A DNA stretch of 64,000 bases from Druceiella hillmani (GCA_039881145.1 JAYKKI010000062.1:1681501-1745500), one strand, 5' to 3'; positions 24,757 through 36,179 are shown, numbered from the stretch's first letter. Notes: generated from the sequence alone by a model not told the origin. A program made the numbers and translations.

Positions 24757-25600
24757 GACTTTCGATGTCGTGAACAAAGATTTTGAACAAATAACTGGGT
24801 GCTGCAGTATCGTTCGGTGACGCGTACACGCTATATCCTATTTATGCGATACCAAACGAAACTGTCGATGGTTTTCCACAAAGTTGTCCGGACGAAAAGA
24901 ATAATTTACTGAAAATTGTTTGTGGAGTGAATTTAAATAAAATGAATTGTTTCAATGACAGAGTTTTAATTGTATTTTTATTATAAAGATACTTTCGATG
25001 ACGTTACTTAAGATTTCGAACAATTGACTTCGTACTGCGGTGCGGTATCTTTCGGTGGCGCTTACACGCTATACCTTATTTATACGACACCAAACGAAGC
25101 TGATATCAGTTTCAAATAAAGTTGGCTGGATATTGCGAGTAACACGTGAGTTTTTTTAGGCATTTAATTGCTTGTTTATGATGTGTGTTTAAATGAAAGA
25201 AATTGTTTCAATAACAGAAATTTAATTTAACTTTTACGATAACGAAATTTGGATAACGAAAACAAATATTTCGAACAAATGACTGTGTGTTGCGGTATCG
25301 TCCGATGACCTGTACACGCTATCGCCCGTTTATGGGACACCACATGAAGGTTTCATGTAAAGTTGACCGGGTTTCGCGAGTAATGCGTGCTATTTTTATT
25401 TTGCCTATTCCATTGTTTGTGGTGAATTTCGAACAAATGACTGTGCGCAGCGGTACCTTTCAGTAACGCGTAACACGTTAAATTCGGTTTATGTGACAGC
25501 AAACGAAACCGTTTTCAACAGAGGTTTCACATAAAGTTGGCTGAATATGAAAGTTTCACATAAAGTCGCGAATGACGGGTGCGATCTTCATCTTGAGGTA
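24757..25600. repeat. GC-richer four-copy degenerate repeat
   Basis: Four copies of a module are recognisable from the anchor GAACAAATGACTG or variants at 24,785, 25,018, 25,273 and 25,431. After the anchor each has a core like GCGGTATCGTTCGGTGACGC, then GTACACGCTAT, then TTTATGCGACACCAAACGAA, then AAAGTTGGCTGGATATTGCG and AGTAACGCGTG. Between the first copies is a linker containing AATTGTTTCAATGACAGA. Spacing (233, 255 and 158 bp) is irregular, so this is not a simple minisatellite. The core is clearly richer in GC than the flanks. I do not recognise the family; it might derive from a regulatory or terminal region of a larger element. Confidence 0.8.
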
Positions 25601-27195
25601 ATAAATTATTAGTGGTGTATTTACAGAAGCACGATATTTAAGGTCTACTGTTTCTTGGGCGTGGGCGTGGAAAGCAACGGTGTCTTTTTCAAAACATGTT
25701 TTTGTGGGTCAAGTTTCTTTATTGAGGTTTTTTAACCAGTTTTCTTTAACAATACCTCTCCCTACTGATAGTTATTGCTTTTCCTCGTTAATTTTTCGAA
25801 ATGTAAAAACGGACAATTACGTCGGATTAATATTCACGCCGAGCGGTATCTTTTTTAGGATAAAGTGAACATTTTTATTTAACTCCAATGGGCATATTAC
25901 TTCAAACGAGGTAATCTTGTTTTTTAACGAAGCATTTGGTTTGATATTTACACACGACGTCAGATATTTCACGAAATGTGTAGCACTTCTAAGCGTCGTA
26001 CATTTTTTTAACTTTTCATTGTCATTTGTTAAAATTAATTAAACATTCGGGTAAACTATAATAGATTAAGCTTTGCAGCTATCCCTTGAAATAAGCTTTG
26101 AATTAGGACGGACCTATTTAAATTTCATTAATGAGGTAAATCTTAGTTTTTTTATGGATTTGTACTAAAAATAAAATAACTATTGAAACCGTCCAAAAAA
26201 TTGTATTTAAGTTTTTAAATGTTTATTATTTAAGGATACTAAAAATAGATGTGTATATGTACAATACACTCTCTAATATAACCCCCGGAGTATCAGTTCT
26301 TTTTTTATGTGAAACTTCTTTGGGCGCGATGAAAGCAAAATGTAAAGGCTGCAACGTCCTTCATGCAACGTATGAATGACGTCAGGATGTAACGAATCTA
26401 TCGCAAGAAGGACGGCAAATAGGTACTTAGCTAAGATCCGATTTTTCACGAAATTGTTATGGGATATCAATTTTTTTATACGTTGCTCTTCCCTTTTTCA
26501 TTTTTCTTCCAATATATTTCGTTTCTAATGTTTTAAGTCTTCGGCAGATCATTCACCCCTCTTTACAGGGAGATCATTCTACAAAGAGTATCTGTGGAAG
26601 ATTTAAGAGGGAAAATTAAATATTTTTAATTTTCTCGTCATTTATACATTAATTTCAGCTTTCTAGGACAACAAGAAATACCGTAGATGTTTTGATAATC
26701 GTCAGTAAGTGATGAGTGAGCGATGAAATTATTGAATTTTGCATATTAATAAAACCTAAACTAGTAGAGCTAGAAATATAATAGTTATAACACTTATTAA
26801 ATCAAAAGAAGTCTTTGACTTGTTAAAGTAAAGAAAGTCATAGCTCGGCTCAATTGTTTACCTACACAAAATCAAGTACTCTCTGGCAGTTGAACATGTT
26901 TAAAACAATTCTTTCGATTCATGAGACGATATAGTTAATTCTCTTTTCGATTTCTTACCGATTTTCTTCTGAACAATTTAGTTTTCCATTATTTGCTACT
27001 AATATCGACGTTTCTATTTAGAAATTCCTTTTTTGACTGTAAAATGGTAAAGTTAATTTACTTGTATCTAACGAATTTCTAAAATTCCTGACATTTTGTG
27101 ATTTGTTTATTATGAATATAAATAAATTTCTTAAAATGTGTAGTACCTCTCGTGATCTCATAGGTTTTTCGGATTATGTAGTTAAATTGGGAACT
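25601..27195. other. Anonymous AT-rich DNA
   Basis: No gene is supported. GGGCGTGGGCGTGG at about 25,658 includes a zinc-finger-type GCGTGGGCG site, and TGACGTCA (a CRE palindrome) occurs at 26,377-26,384. Each is a single short site with no gene context. About 26,640-26,710 resembles part of the ACGGAACC family (AGCTTTCTAGGACAACAAGA). Confidence 0.5.
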
Positions 27196-27480
27196 CTCGT
27201 AATTTCCCCATGTCCGTCTGTTTGATTGTTTGTCACAGCCGTATTATACGCAGACTATAATTGCTATAAATTTGGCATGGTCGTACATATTTATAACGCC
27301 TATAAAGTAATTAAATAAAATGTTTAAAAAAAATTTACGTCTTCTGCATATAAATTGGGGTGTCTTTTCGCTTATTTTTATATAGAGTTTTGTTGAATTG
27401 GTATTCCATAAATATTTGGGGTATATAATGAAGTGTTATAATAAAGTGATTCATTTAGAAGATATTAACCTTTAAAATGT
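27196..27480 (+). mobile_element. Dispersed repeat fragment (CCGTCTGTTTG...CACAGCC type)
   Basis: CCATGTCCGTCTGTTTGATTG, TTTGTCACAGCCG, AAATTTGGCATGG and, later, GGGGTGTCTTTTCGC and TTTGGGGTAT appear in the order I know from a long dispersed repeat of lepidopteran genomes (CCGTCTGTCACAGCC...AAATTTGGCA...GTGGGGATG...GTGGGGTAT). It is strongly degraded and non-coding here. The identity is from family memory and should be tested by alignment. Confidence 0.5.
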
Positions 27481-27842
27481 TTCTGCATTCCTATCAGCTA
27501 AACTGGTATTTCTAAATATCTGAAATTTCTCACAATAGTAATTAGAAATAACGAGATTAAAAGAAAAGTTATCAAAGTAGGTTCTACTAGATTACGAGTA
27601 ACAGTCGACCGACATAGGATATATAATAATAAATTGATCAACTATCATAGCAAGGTGTGTAAAAACTTCATCGAAACTCCATATAAATTTCTTTTGTTTT
27701 CCACTATGGGAATATACGGACTAGCAAACTTTCACAGGCGTAAGAAATACAAATGTTTACTTGTATTATTCCTTACTTGTAATATTTTACACAAAAACAT
27801 TTTTCATATTTCTTGTTCGATTATAAGATATGTATATCGGTC

Positions 27843-27968
27843 AACAATATTTACAAATTTCTTAGTTAACTTACTACACTGCGCCTGTTATTTAATACAT
27901 AATATATAGCGAAAGGAACTTTATTCCAACCGGTTGTTCCACGACACCTCTCATTCTTTTTTATTTTC
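27843..27968 (+). repeat. Dispersed repeat, copy B
   Basis: This is the partner, in opposite orientation, of 17,203-17,325. It carries GTTAACTTAC, CTGTTATTTAATACATAATA, CAACCGGTTGTTCC and CGACACCTCTC followed by a T-rich tract. The conserved CAACCGG(T/G)T and GACACCTCTC blocks are the best seeds for finding more copies. No open frame or terminal repeats were found. Confidence 0.7.
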
Positions 27969-28534
27969 CAATTTACCCTCTGAAATTGACCTCAAAGTCA
28001 AAGTTGAACTTTTTATATTTCACGTCTAATAATTGGGCCACATGTAATACATTTCAAATTTTTACGTAGAATTTCCGAGAAAATGGCCTACGACTGATAA
28101 AAAAACCAATGGGCTCCGAAGTGATTTCGTGTTTTGTTTTGGAAATTCTGCCACCTAATTTGACGATAATAATAACGAACATACCTGCAGGTAACAGTTT
28201 TAAAATCAATCGAGTCATTTTCGCCATTAGAGTGTGTACACAAACATAAACACTTCTCTTTATACCAATATAGTTTTTATTAAGTTTAATTAAATATCGA
28301 AAATACTGTTCCATGATATCGTGCGTTATTGCCGCTTTTAATTTGACAACATCGACATTTATAAATAAAACTGCGTGATTACCTTATATTAAGTGGGTTA
28401 ATTAGAAACCAGTAATTATTTTCTCGTGTGACGTTTCGATTTTTTGACTTGTTTTCCGAAATTTAATTTTGATGTAGATTACAATAAAATGTTATTTAGT
28501 TTTAGTGATTGATATTAAGAGAAGGCAGAAAACC

Positions 28535-28700
28535 TGTTTTTAGAATTTTTTCTATCTGTCTGTGTGTTAATTTGTTCTTCAATAACACGCAAATCACTGT
28601 ATGGATTTTGATGAAAGTTTGGTTTGGTAATAGTTTATATCCCCGAGAATCATATAGGATACTTTTAATCGGGATATTACTGATACAAATTATACCCTGA
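28535..28700 (+). mobile_element. Dispersed repeat fragment (CTGTCTGTGTG...TTTTGATGAAA type)
   Basis: TCTATCTGTCTGTGTGTTAA, TGTATGGATTTTGATGAAAG, TTTGGTTTGGTAATAGTTTA, then ATATAGGATACTTTTAATC and GGGATATTA follow the order of a repeat frequent in Lepidoptera (GTCTGTCTGT...ACCGATTTTGATGAAATTTGG...GACATAGGATACTTTTTATCCC). Both strands show short open frames here; they are shadows of the repeat. Confidence 0.55.
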
Positions 28701-28886
28701 TTTGGTGAATGTATTATAATATACAACAAAAAACGCCCTGACTTTCTGAATATCACGATATGGTATTACGTTATATTCGTTTAGTAAACTTTGTACTCAT
28801 AGAGTTCTTAGAGAAAAAGAAACAAAATTATTCCTAGAAACTTTTTATACCTAATTTCAAGTGAACAAAATCACGGCGGCCCATTT

Positions 28887-28888
<2 letters not shown>

Positions 28889-28936
<48 letters not shown>
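28889..28936. repeat. (TA)n microsatellite
   Basis: A pure TA array of about 24 units. Confidence 0.98.
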
Positions 28937-28940
<4 letters not shown>

Positions 28941-29344
28941 GTGTGGGTAATAAGCAATAAAGACTTAAGCGAAATAAGTAACAGTATTTGAGCATAACTT
29001 TGAATTCAACTTTTAAACCATTGTGCTATTAAAATGATGTACAAAAAACATCCACTATGTATTTTTTCAATTATTGCAGATTTTTTGTTATGATCCGTTT
29101 TCTGTTATGAAATTAAAATTAGAAGCCTTTAGTTCAAAAATCGAAGCCGTAATACGTACCTTAAAATTATACTTAAAATAATTGTAAATAATAATTAAAT
29201 AAAAAAATAAAGGGTCTATATGGTTATTATTAGAGATTGTTAGTTATAAAAGTTCTTATGTTACAAAATTTGGCCGTCTAGTCCTGTATTCAGAATAAAT
29301 AACTGAAACGTTTAGAATACGGTTGATACATTAAGCGTTAATAA

Positions 29345-29685
29345 TTAAAATTTAAAACCTATCAAGAATGAGTGAAACTCGCACTACGAAGGTTCTATAC
29401 ACATTTAGGAATTTACAAACATTTAATGGTACATAATATTCCTATTTAAAATTTAAATGTTTGTAGAACGAAATTGTATTGCCAATTATATTCTTCACAG
29501 GTGCATATTTAAAAAAAATATATTTTTATAAAGGACTGTTAACCTACGTATTTTATATTAATTTCAGCTTGATTCCTCAACGCGTTCCTGAGAAAAAGGG
29601 TCTTGACAGACCGACGGACGGACAACGACGTGATCGTATAAAGGTTCCTTTTTTTCCTTTGGAGATATAGAACCTTAAAAACGAT
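29345..29685 (+). mobile_element. ACGGAACC-family dispersed repeat, most complete copy
   Basis: The left end is CCTATCAAGAATGAGTGAAA plus CTCGCACTACGAAGGTTCTA. A body follows with AATATTCCTATTTAAAAT, ATTGCCAATTATA and ACAGGTGCATATTTAAAAAA. The right end has GCGTTCCTGAGAAAAAGGGT, CTTGACAGACCGACGGACGG, ACGTGATCGTATAAAGGTTC and TTTGGAGATATAGAACC. The right end is the part I recognise best from moth and butterfly genomes. It has no open frame of its own; the 63-codon frame over the right half is a chance product. I cannot tell from one window whether it is a SINE, a Helitron derivative or another non-autonomous element. Confidence 0.7.
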
Positions 29686-31745
29686 TAAAACAAAGTGGCA
29701 GTATAATCCATCTTTTATTCGGACAAAACCGAGAAGGATCGCTAATTATATATAAAAAGCAAGGTAGTAAAATTATATACAATTTGAAAATAGCTGCTTA
29801 GTAATTGCATTATGTATTTGGAACATACTAATTAAAGTATTAAACTGATTGAGATTTGTTGGTGTTAAGGCTACACATAGCAATCGCGTGTACGCCAATT
29901 GTGAATTGATCTTCGTAATTAGTGTGCGGTCAGTAGAAAATATTGCGTATGCAGAAGTCGCTCAGTGGACATTATACATCTTAAAAATAAATTTCATCAG
30001 ATCTTACCGTTGATGAACTGACCTAGCATTAAACACGTTACGAAACTTCAGTGGCCAGAAAAGAAGTGTGTTTCGTGCCAATGTTGAGTTGGTGTCTATA
30101 GCGCATATTCACAATCAAATTATAATAAATGTATTATCCTTAAGGGTTTATACCAAAGTAGAAATAAATATAGGTAGCTTCCAAAAGAATACGTTATTTT
30201 TTTTAATTAATTTCGTTATTATTCTATTCGGTGACACGTTATTTCTTTTACATTCATACTCGATTTTACTACGGTTTATAATAAAAAGATACGCTAACCT
30301 TAACTTTCCAAGGAACCTCCCTGAACATGAATATCTACTTTCATTAGATATTTTTGAAATATTTTATTGTAATATTTTATTTTCTAAAATTTTCCAAATA
30401 CTTTTCTTTAAAAGTACTTAGCAGATACTTTTGTAACTTTAGGTGTCGTAATAATGTTAACTTGAACTTTGTGCCTTTCGTTAAAATTTGCTTGTACCTA
30501 AAATAAAGCCCATTACAAACAATCTTTTTTTCGCTGCTGAATTGCTTCCTGGATTTTCATGCTGGTAATTTTGCTTATTGTGTCGCTTTGGACCATTTAG
30601 GCGACATTGCAGGCTTGTCTTTATACTAAACTTGCTGCTAGACCAGATGGAATGAGACTTCATTGTTTTCTAGGGGATACAAGTATTCCAAATTATAAAT
30701 GCTTAACTAATTTATCGTAGTACTCTTAGTCCTTTTTTGAAAGTCAAAGATAGATATGGCAATCTCATCTAGTCGATCATAACAATGTGTTTTGAAGAGT
30801 AGATGGTTTAAAAAAGTACATAAAATTGGAAGACGAATATTGATATAAGTTAGGATGGAAGAAGGAAAAAAGAAGAGTGCAGAAGGACTAGGTTTTAGGA
30901 GAAGTAGGATTTTTTGCTCAATCCTTGAAAACTTAAACATTCATTAAGGGTATTTTCCTTGTGTCAACATCCAATCGATTCCAAAATTTCCAGATCAGTA
31001 ACTAATAAAAATATCACTCTCTACTATTCTTGGACGCATACGAAATCAACATTTTTAAGGTTACATATCAAAATATTTAGCAGTGCGGTCCCGCTATAAC
31101 TTATAATATCAGGAACGGTACATAATAAGTCCACACCTTGTCAAGAACTTATTAAACATTGTATATTTTCCTTCCAGATATTTAATAAAAGTTTTTCTTT
31201 TCTAGTTTAGATTATATACGAGTTTTTTTTCTGTGCCTGAACAAAAACAAAAAACAAGATAAGTCTCAACTGTTGTAAGGGTCAACGTCTCACTGTATAG
31301 ACAAGGTCACGAGTTTTCACAGTCGTGTAATTGTTTTATGCGAAAATATTTTAAGCTAAAATGTAAATATTTTTTTCTTTTGTTTCGGCATATCGATATT
31401 TTGTTGCTCTGATGTTTTCCTCATATGGCCTTATGTTCGGAAAATGAACTGTTTAAAATGTTAGAATGATCAAGCAAAATTAGTTCGAAACAGAAAAAAT
31501 GAAAAAAATGGGTTAACTATATTTAAAAATAAGAAGAAATTTGTTGCATTTTATCCAATGTTGCAAACAGCGTTATGATCCTTTTGTCATATTCTCATAC
31601 TTTCTAGAGCTTTTAATGTCTATCCATGAAATGCTTCAAAGTGGAAAGTCAATTAAAATGTGGCAAAGTATATTAAATGTAAAGGGGGAGCCAACTTTTT
31701 TTTCGCGTGCGCTATTGACTAGGCTATGGGGTGTTTCGTCGAGAT
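29686..31745. other. Anonymous AT-rich DNA
   Basis: No gene is supported. A 117-codon plus-strand frame at 30,068-30,421 gives a hydrophobic AT-biased translation with no known family. The remainder shows only short frames and homopolymer runs. Confidence 0.5.
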
Positions 31746-31914
31746 GATTCTCCTAATGAAATTGAGGTTGCATAGGATTCTCCTCATGAAATTGAAGTTT
31801 CATATGACGGCCTTAATGAAATTGAGATTCAACAAGACTCTCATAATGAAATTAAGATTAGTTTTGGAGATTAGTTTTCAACAAGACTCTTATAATGAAA
31901 TTGAGTTAAGTTTC
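31746..31914 (+). repeat. 30-bp minisatellite with coding-like DSPNEIEV units
   Basis: Units start at 31746, 31776, 31806, 31836 and 31885. The consensus begins GATTCTCCTAATGAAATTGA and continues GGTTNNANAA. In the frame starting at 31746 the units read DSPNEIEVA, DSPHEIEVSY, DGLNEIEIQQ and DSHNEIKISF. There is a stop after the first unit, an insertion of about 19 nt in unit 4 and a stop within the insertion. The NEIE core is kept in four units while third positions vary. That would fit a decayed repetitive coding exon, although a minisatellite with a multiple-of-three period explains it equally well. Confidence 0.8.
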
Positions 31915-32420
31915 AACGTTATATGCAATGTTTTATTGATTACTAATTTTTCGATTACGAATTTCAAATAAAAATTAGGAATTTTAATAAAAATTATTTC
32001 TTTTAATTTGTGATAACAGTTTCAAGATATGTCAGCAACTGGATAAAACTATATTAGTAGTTCCGATATGCACTTAGCCATTTTTTCTTCTTCTTAGAAC
32101 TGCATAAGATAGGAGTGGACACATTTCAAATTCATGATTTTTATCAATAAATGTAACTAGAATTAGATTTACACATTTTTTATCTAATTATTTATATTTT
32201 CTACAGATATATTGGGACAAAAAACAAAATGATGTTTGCCAATAATTCTTGGATTTCGTCCAGGTAATATATATATATATATAGCAATGAAACAAATATG
32301 TTATATTCTATTCAAGTGAAAATTATATTAATAAACGACAATATTTGATTTTCATAAGAGTTTCTTCTTTGATTTAAAACACACAATACATGTTGCTATG
32401 GCCTCTATGATGACAAATAA

Positions 32421-32460
32421 AAAGCGGCCAAGTGCGAGTCGGACTCGCACATAAGGTTAG
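32421..32460 (+). mobile_element. Head of the GAGTCGGACTC repeat family
   Basis: AAAGCGGCCAAGTGCGAGTC followed by GGACTCGCACATAAGGTT is the characteristic head of a dispersed repeat abundant in Lepidoptera. GTGCGAGTC-G-GACTCGCAC (32432-32450) is a perfect 9-bp dyad. It lies about 80 bp before a second, more degraded head at 32,538, so two copies appear nested or tandem. Confidence 0.65.
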
Positions 32461-32537
32461 GTACCACCGAACAATATTGATATTAATTTTTTGGTAAATA
32501 AAAAGATAGATGCCAGAGCAACAAGTGATTCATAATA

Positions 32538-32900
32538 AAACTTATCAAAGACGAGTAAAACTTGCACAAAGAGGGTTCCGTACATATTTAGGATAAATAA
32601 TGATATTTTAAAGATACTTAGTACTTCTGATTAAACTATTTACAAATATAAATTTTTCTCAACGTAAATATACAATCTATTATATTTTTACAGGTGTAAA
32701 AACAAATTTTAAACAAAAGAATTACAAAAACATATAACAATGTAGATTGTCACATAATTTAAAATATTTTACCAGTGCAAAATTAGCTAATTAATTTACA
32801 TATTTTTATGAATCACGAATTCGTTACGTGGCAAATCTGTCAAAACCGAAGACTAATGGAATCACTTCGGTGTTGATCCATCTGTTCGTTCGTTTGTCAC
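32538..32900 (+). mobile_element. ACGGAACC-family dispersed repeat, degraded copy
   Basis: CTTATCAAAGACGAGTAAAA plus CTTGCACAAAGAGGGTTCCG matches the head of the 29,345 copy, followed by TACATATTTAGG. An ACAGGTGTAAA block lies at about 32,691. The tail at 32,870-32,900 (GATCCATCTGTTCGTTCGTT) is a weak echo of the GACGGAC stretch. It is more diverged than the 29,345 copy. Confidence 0.55.
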
Positions 32901-34805
32901 AGGTTATTTTTTACATACAAATATGTAGTAAAGCATAAAGTTAGAGAATAATAGCCTAATCATAAACGTAAAGTATAACAAGTTTAATTTTCTTTCTGCA
33001 AGTTAAGTTTATGGGGAAAATTGGAAATTAAAAGAAAATTCTTTCTAGGTTGTCGTGCATAATATAAATTGAAAACTTATCGAAGCAGGAGTTCAACAAT
33101 ATACATGTTGTATTCTTTTAAGAATTTGTTTAAATATTTTTCGGAAGAAATGCTTAAGAACTGCCGTCTCCCACCCTTACCACGAAAAAAATCACTCAGA
33201 TGAACGTGGAAAAAATCATAATTATTGAGAATTAGTTATAGATCGTATCAAAATTATCAGGACTTAAAATTCTAGCGGATGTTTAATGTCATAATGAATT
33301 TAATTGTTTTTATCCATATTGGCTTACAAAAATTTGCTCGGCGAAAAATATTTCTAACGATGTAAGGAATAACATTTGTGTTTGAATGTTTTACAATTTT
33401 TTTAATTTGACTAGTTTAGTTACACAGTAACTATAATCCTCGCCGTCCATTGTTTTAATTCTTTATCTATGGCTAACTAGAAGAGATTACTTTTGGCGAA
33501 ATGAAATAATTATAAAGGCAAAATACCAGAAATTTTATGTGATTCAACGTATTTTCACAATCTTGGCAAAATATACAAATCCTCAAAACTAGCATATTCG
33601 AGAATTCGTAGTCTAACCTGCTACGATTTAAATTACAGATCGAATGATATAATGAAAATTACGAGAAATGAGGTAGATTTTTCTTTATTTCGTGCGCAAT
33701 TGGTCCTCTCTTGTATAGAAGTCGTCACTCTTTTCGAATTTTCCTTATCATTTTTGCAGCAAGTGTGGACATATAACAAATTTTTGAAACTTGGATTGTC
33801 TTTTATGTCCTTTAATTTGATATACCACAATTAAAGAAATTAAAAAAATCGAATTGTTGGTAGTCAATGGCAGGGAACGTAACTTTAAATTGATGTGTGA
33901 TTCATTAACTTAGACGAAGAATTAAGGGAAATATGGTTTTGCCACAAAAGACACCTTTGAAAATAATGTAAATGATACCTAATAACAAAAATTAAATTAA
34001 TCAACAATTATTGTACAATAGATGTTTTCAATCAAAGTTACCTTGTAAACCTTGAAAAAATTATCTTTGGAAAATGCTGGACGTCTTAGAAAAAAACTAA
34101 CATATATTCTCATTTAGCAAACATTAAGTTTTGTAGTCGAGTATATACAGTACTCACCTTCATAAAAGGTCGCGCCTTACGAGACTGTAATGCATACTAC
34201 GCAATAACATTAACTCCAACGATCAGAATATAAAAATAAAAGTATTTCTATGTAAAGTATTCTTTCAAAATGAGATGAAATTTAAATAATCCACGCGTAC
34301 CCTGAATACATAAACAAGTGCTTGAAACTATATCAACATTAGCGAAAGCTCCAAAAGCTGACTCAATGTAAACCTCGAAAGCTCTAAACGGTTCAATAAC
34401 CGTTAGCGACGCTTTTTCACTTACATTACACGCGCCGGGTATTCGACAGTGTACTGCAAGCAAAAACAATTTAGGGATGAAATACGTAGCGCTAAGTTAC
34501 AATTTTGTCGTCGCGGGAGAGTTATACTAGAAAGAATATGCATGAAAAGATGTAAATTTTATTGGACTCGTTCCTTTTAATGTCATTTACAGACATATCA
34601 TCTGACGAAGGAACATCTAAGGATATCCTTATATACATTTATTTTTCTGTTTTATTTCTTCATAATAGAAAACAAAAATGAAATATTCAACTGCACAGTA
34701 AAAGGATCAACTTATTGTATCATTAAAAATGTTATCTGCTTATGTGTATTTTCACCTTCTTCAATTAAAAAGGTTTATGTGGCAATAGCATAGATTGCGT
34801 ATCAA
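32901..34805. other. Anonymous AT-rich DNA
   Basis: No gene is supported. At 34,248-34,469 a 73-codon minus-strand frame in a slightly GC-richer patch has a less repetitive translation than most. It has no recognised domain and no convincing splice sites, so I do not call it. Confidence 0.5.
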
Positions 34806-34839
34806 TGTATAATTGCAATATGGCTATTGCAATTATACA
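34806..34839. repeat. Perfect 15-bp inverted repeat, 4-nt loop
   Basis: TGTATAATTGCAATA (34806-34820) and TATTGCAATTATACA (34825-34839) are exact reverse complements around TGGC. Immediately to the right is GGTGTCCGGGAAAAAGTG, which looks like the end of a repeat. The palindrome may therefore mark an insertion boundary. Confidence 0.88.
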
Positions 34840-35230
34840 CGGTGTCCGGGAAAAAGTGTCGAAGAAAGAAAGACGATTGAAAATAATATATTATTATTTG
34901 TCATCTTTTTCGTAAACACGATACTTGCGCATTACATTGTTCAGCACCGTTCGGGGGAATAATGCGCGAACAGCTGCGAAGACATCGCCACTGAGTATAA
35001 ATACCGCACGTCGGGCAAGTATTGGGTGTGTTAAAAAGAGTTATGTGTAATATTTGTTTGCACTCGATTAGAAAAAGGGTGTGTTTTACGTTTTATTTCA
35101 ACGACAATTTATTGCTTAGTAGTCAACGCATAGGGTCTTCCTTTGTCCGACATCTACTCCAAAACACCGTAACTATTGATTCGGCATACGTTTTCTTGCG
35201 AGAACCACGTTTTCCTGAAACGTAAAGAGT
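34838..35230. other. Unidentified GC-richer module
   Basis: This stretch starts with CACGGTGTCCGGGAAAAAGT, reminiscent of transposon ends, and is visibly richer in GC and CpG than its surroundings (for example CAGCACCGTTCGGGGGAATA and TACCGCACGTCGGGCAAG). Both strands have short frames but I recognise no domain. It could be a non-autonomous element or a fragment of a retroelement. Confidence 0.4.
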
Positions 35231-35261
35231 CTCTTCATTGTCCGGTGACGTCTTAAAAACT

Positions 35262-35440
35262 TATGTTTGTATATGTTCGCATACGTATGTTTATGTGAAT
35301 TTCCGTATGGGTGCGTAGGTGTGCTTGTATGTTATTCGTATGTGCGTACGTTTGCGTTTGCGTTATGCATGTGTTTATTTATAGACTTACGCTTCTATAT
35401 GTGTGTGTGTGTGCCTATGAATATGTTTGTATGGATTATA
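35262..35440. repeat. Alternating purine-pyrimidine low-complexity tract
   Basis: The stretch consists largely of GTATGT, GCGTAC, TGCGTTTGCG and (GT)n motifs, including a pure TGTGTGTGTG run at about 35,401. Long runs of alternating purine and pyrimidine can adopt Z-DNA; that is a property of the sequence class, not an observation here. The overlapping 60-codon frame is a low-complexity artefact. Confidence 0.75.
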
Positions 35441-36179
35441 TGGCGATGAATAGCACAATGTCGAATTCAATTGATGGTTTTTGTTAAAATTTAAAATCTA
35501 AGACCATCTCATACATAAGTGTTTCCTGCCGTTTTCTTTTTAAGTGTTTCGTCTTTCCCTAAAATTAATAATAGTTGTCTTATAAAAAAAACATCTACCA
35601 GACACTACTAAATATTCCATTTATAATTTATATATCAATAGATATTATATTTATATTAGACATCTAATAATTAACCATAGGTTATTTCACGGAAAAATAT
35701 CTTATTTCCAATTTCATCGATTTCGTTCAAATTTAGTGTCTTCGTGATCGATTACCAATGTAATTACATATATCAATTATGTCATATACTTGTGTGACTA
35801 TAGTTACAAAACTGAATGTTTACCATGGAACATGGAAATTTTATTATATAGTACTGAGATTTTGTAACGACAATAACTGGAAAATTTCACTCGGGAGATT
35901 TGTGGTTTTACTATATTAATTGCTTTGATAAATGATGATGTATTTGCTGTTGAGTTACAATGCCTATTCGTTTCTTCTTGCAGCAAAATTTTTATGTTTG
36001 GCCATGTGTATGAAAGCGCCGGAGTGTTTAATATCATATATTATTTATCGTGGCTGTTAATGCAGCGGCAGACCTTGCGCGTCCCCGTTTTCTGGAGCTT
36101 TCTCGATTTCGACTTCACTCTGCAGCGGATCCTTTTGAAATTGATTTTTATGTGCTATCCCTTTCAAAATTTGTAAAAA

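Noticed and set aside
25655..25670. GCGTGGGCG zinc-finger site as a regulatory element
   Set aside because: A single short match with no gene beside it is not enough evidence.
30068..30421. 117-codon plus-strand open frame
   Set aside because: Phe/Ile/Leu-rich translation typical of AT-rich noise; no family recognised.
34248..34469. 73-codon minus-strand frame in a GC-richer patch
   Set aside because: It is the most protein-like of the short frames in composition, but I recognise no domain and see no splice acceptor and donor pair that would make it an exon.
35267..35449. 60-codon cysteine- and valine-rich frame
   Set aside because: It is a by-product of the alternating purine-pyrimidine tract.
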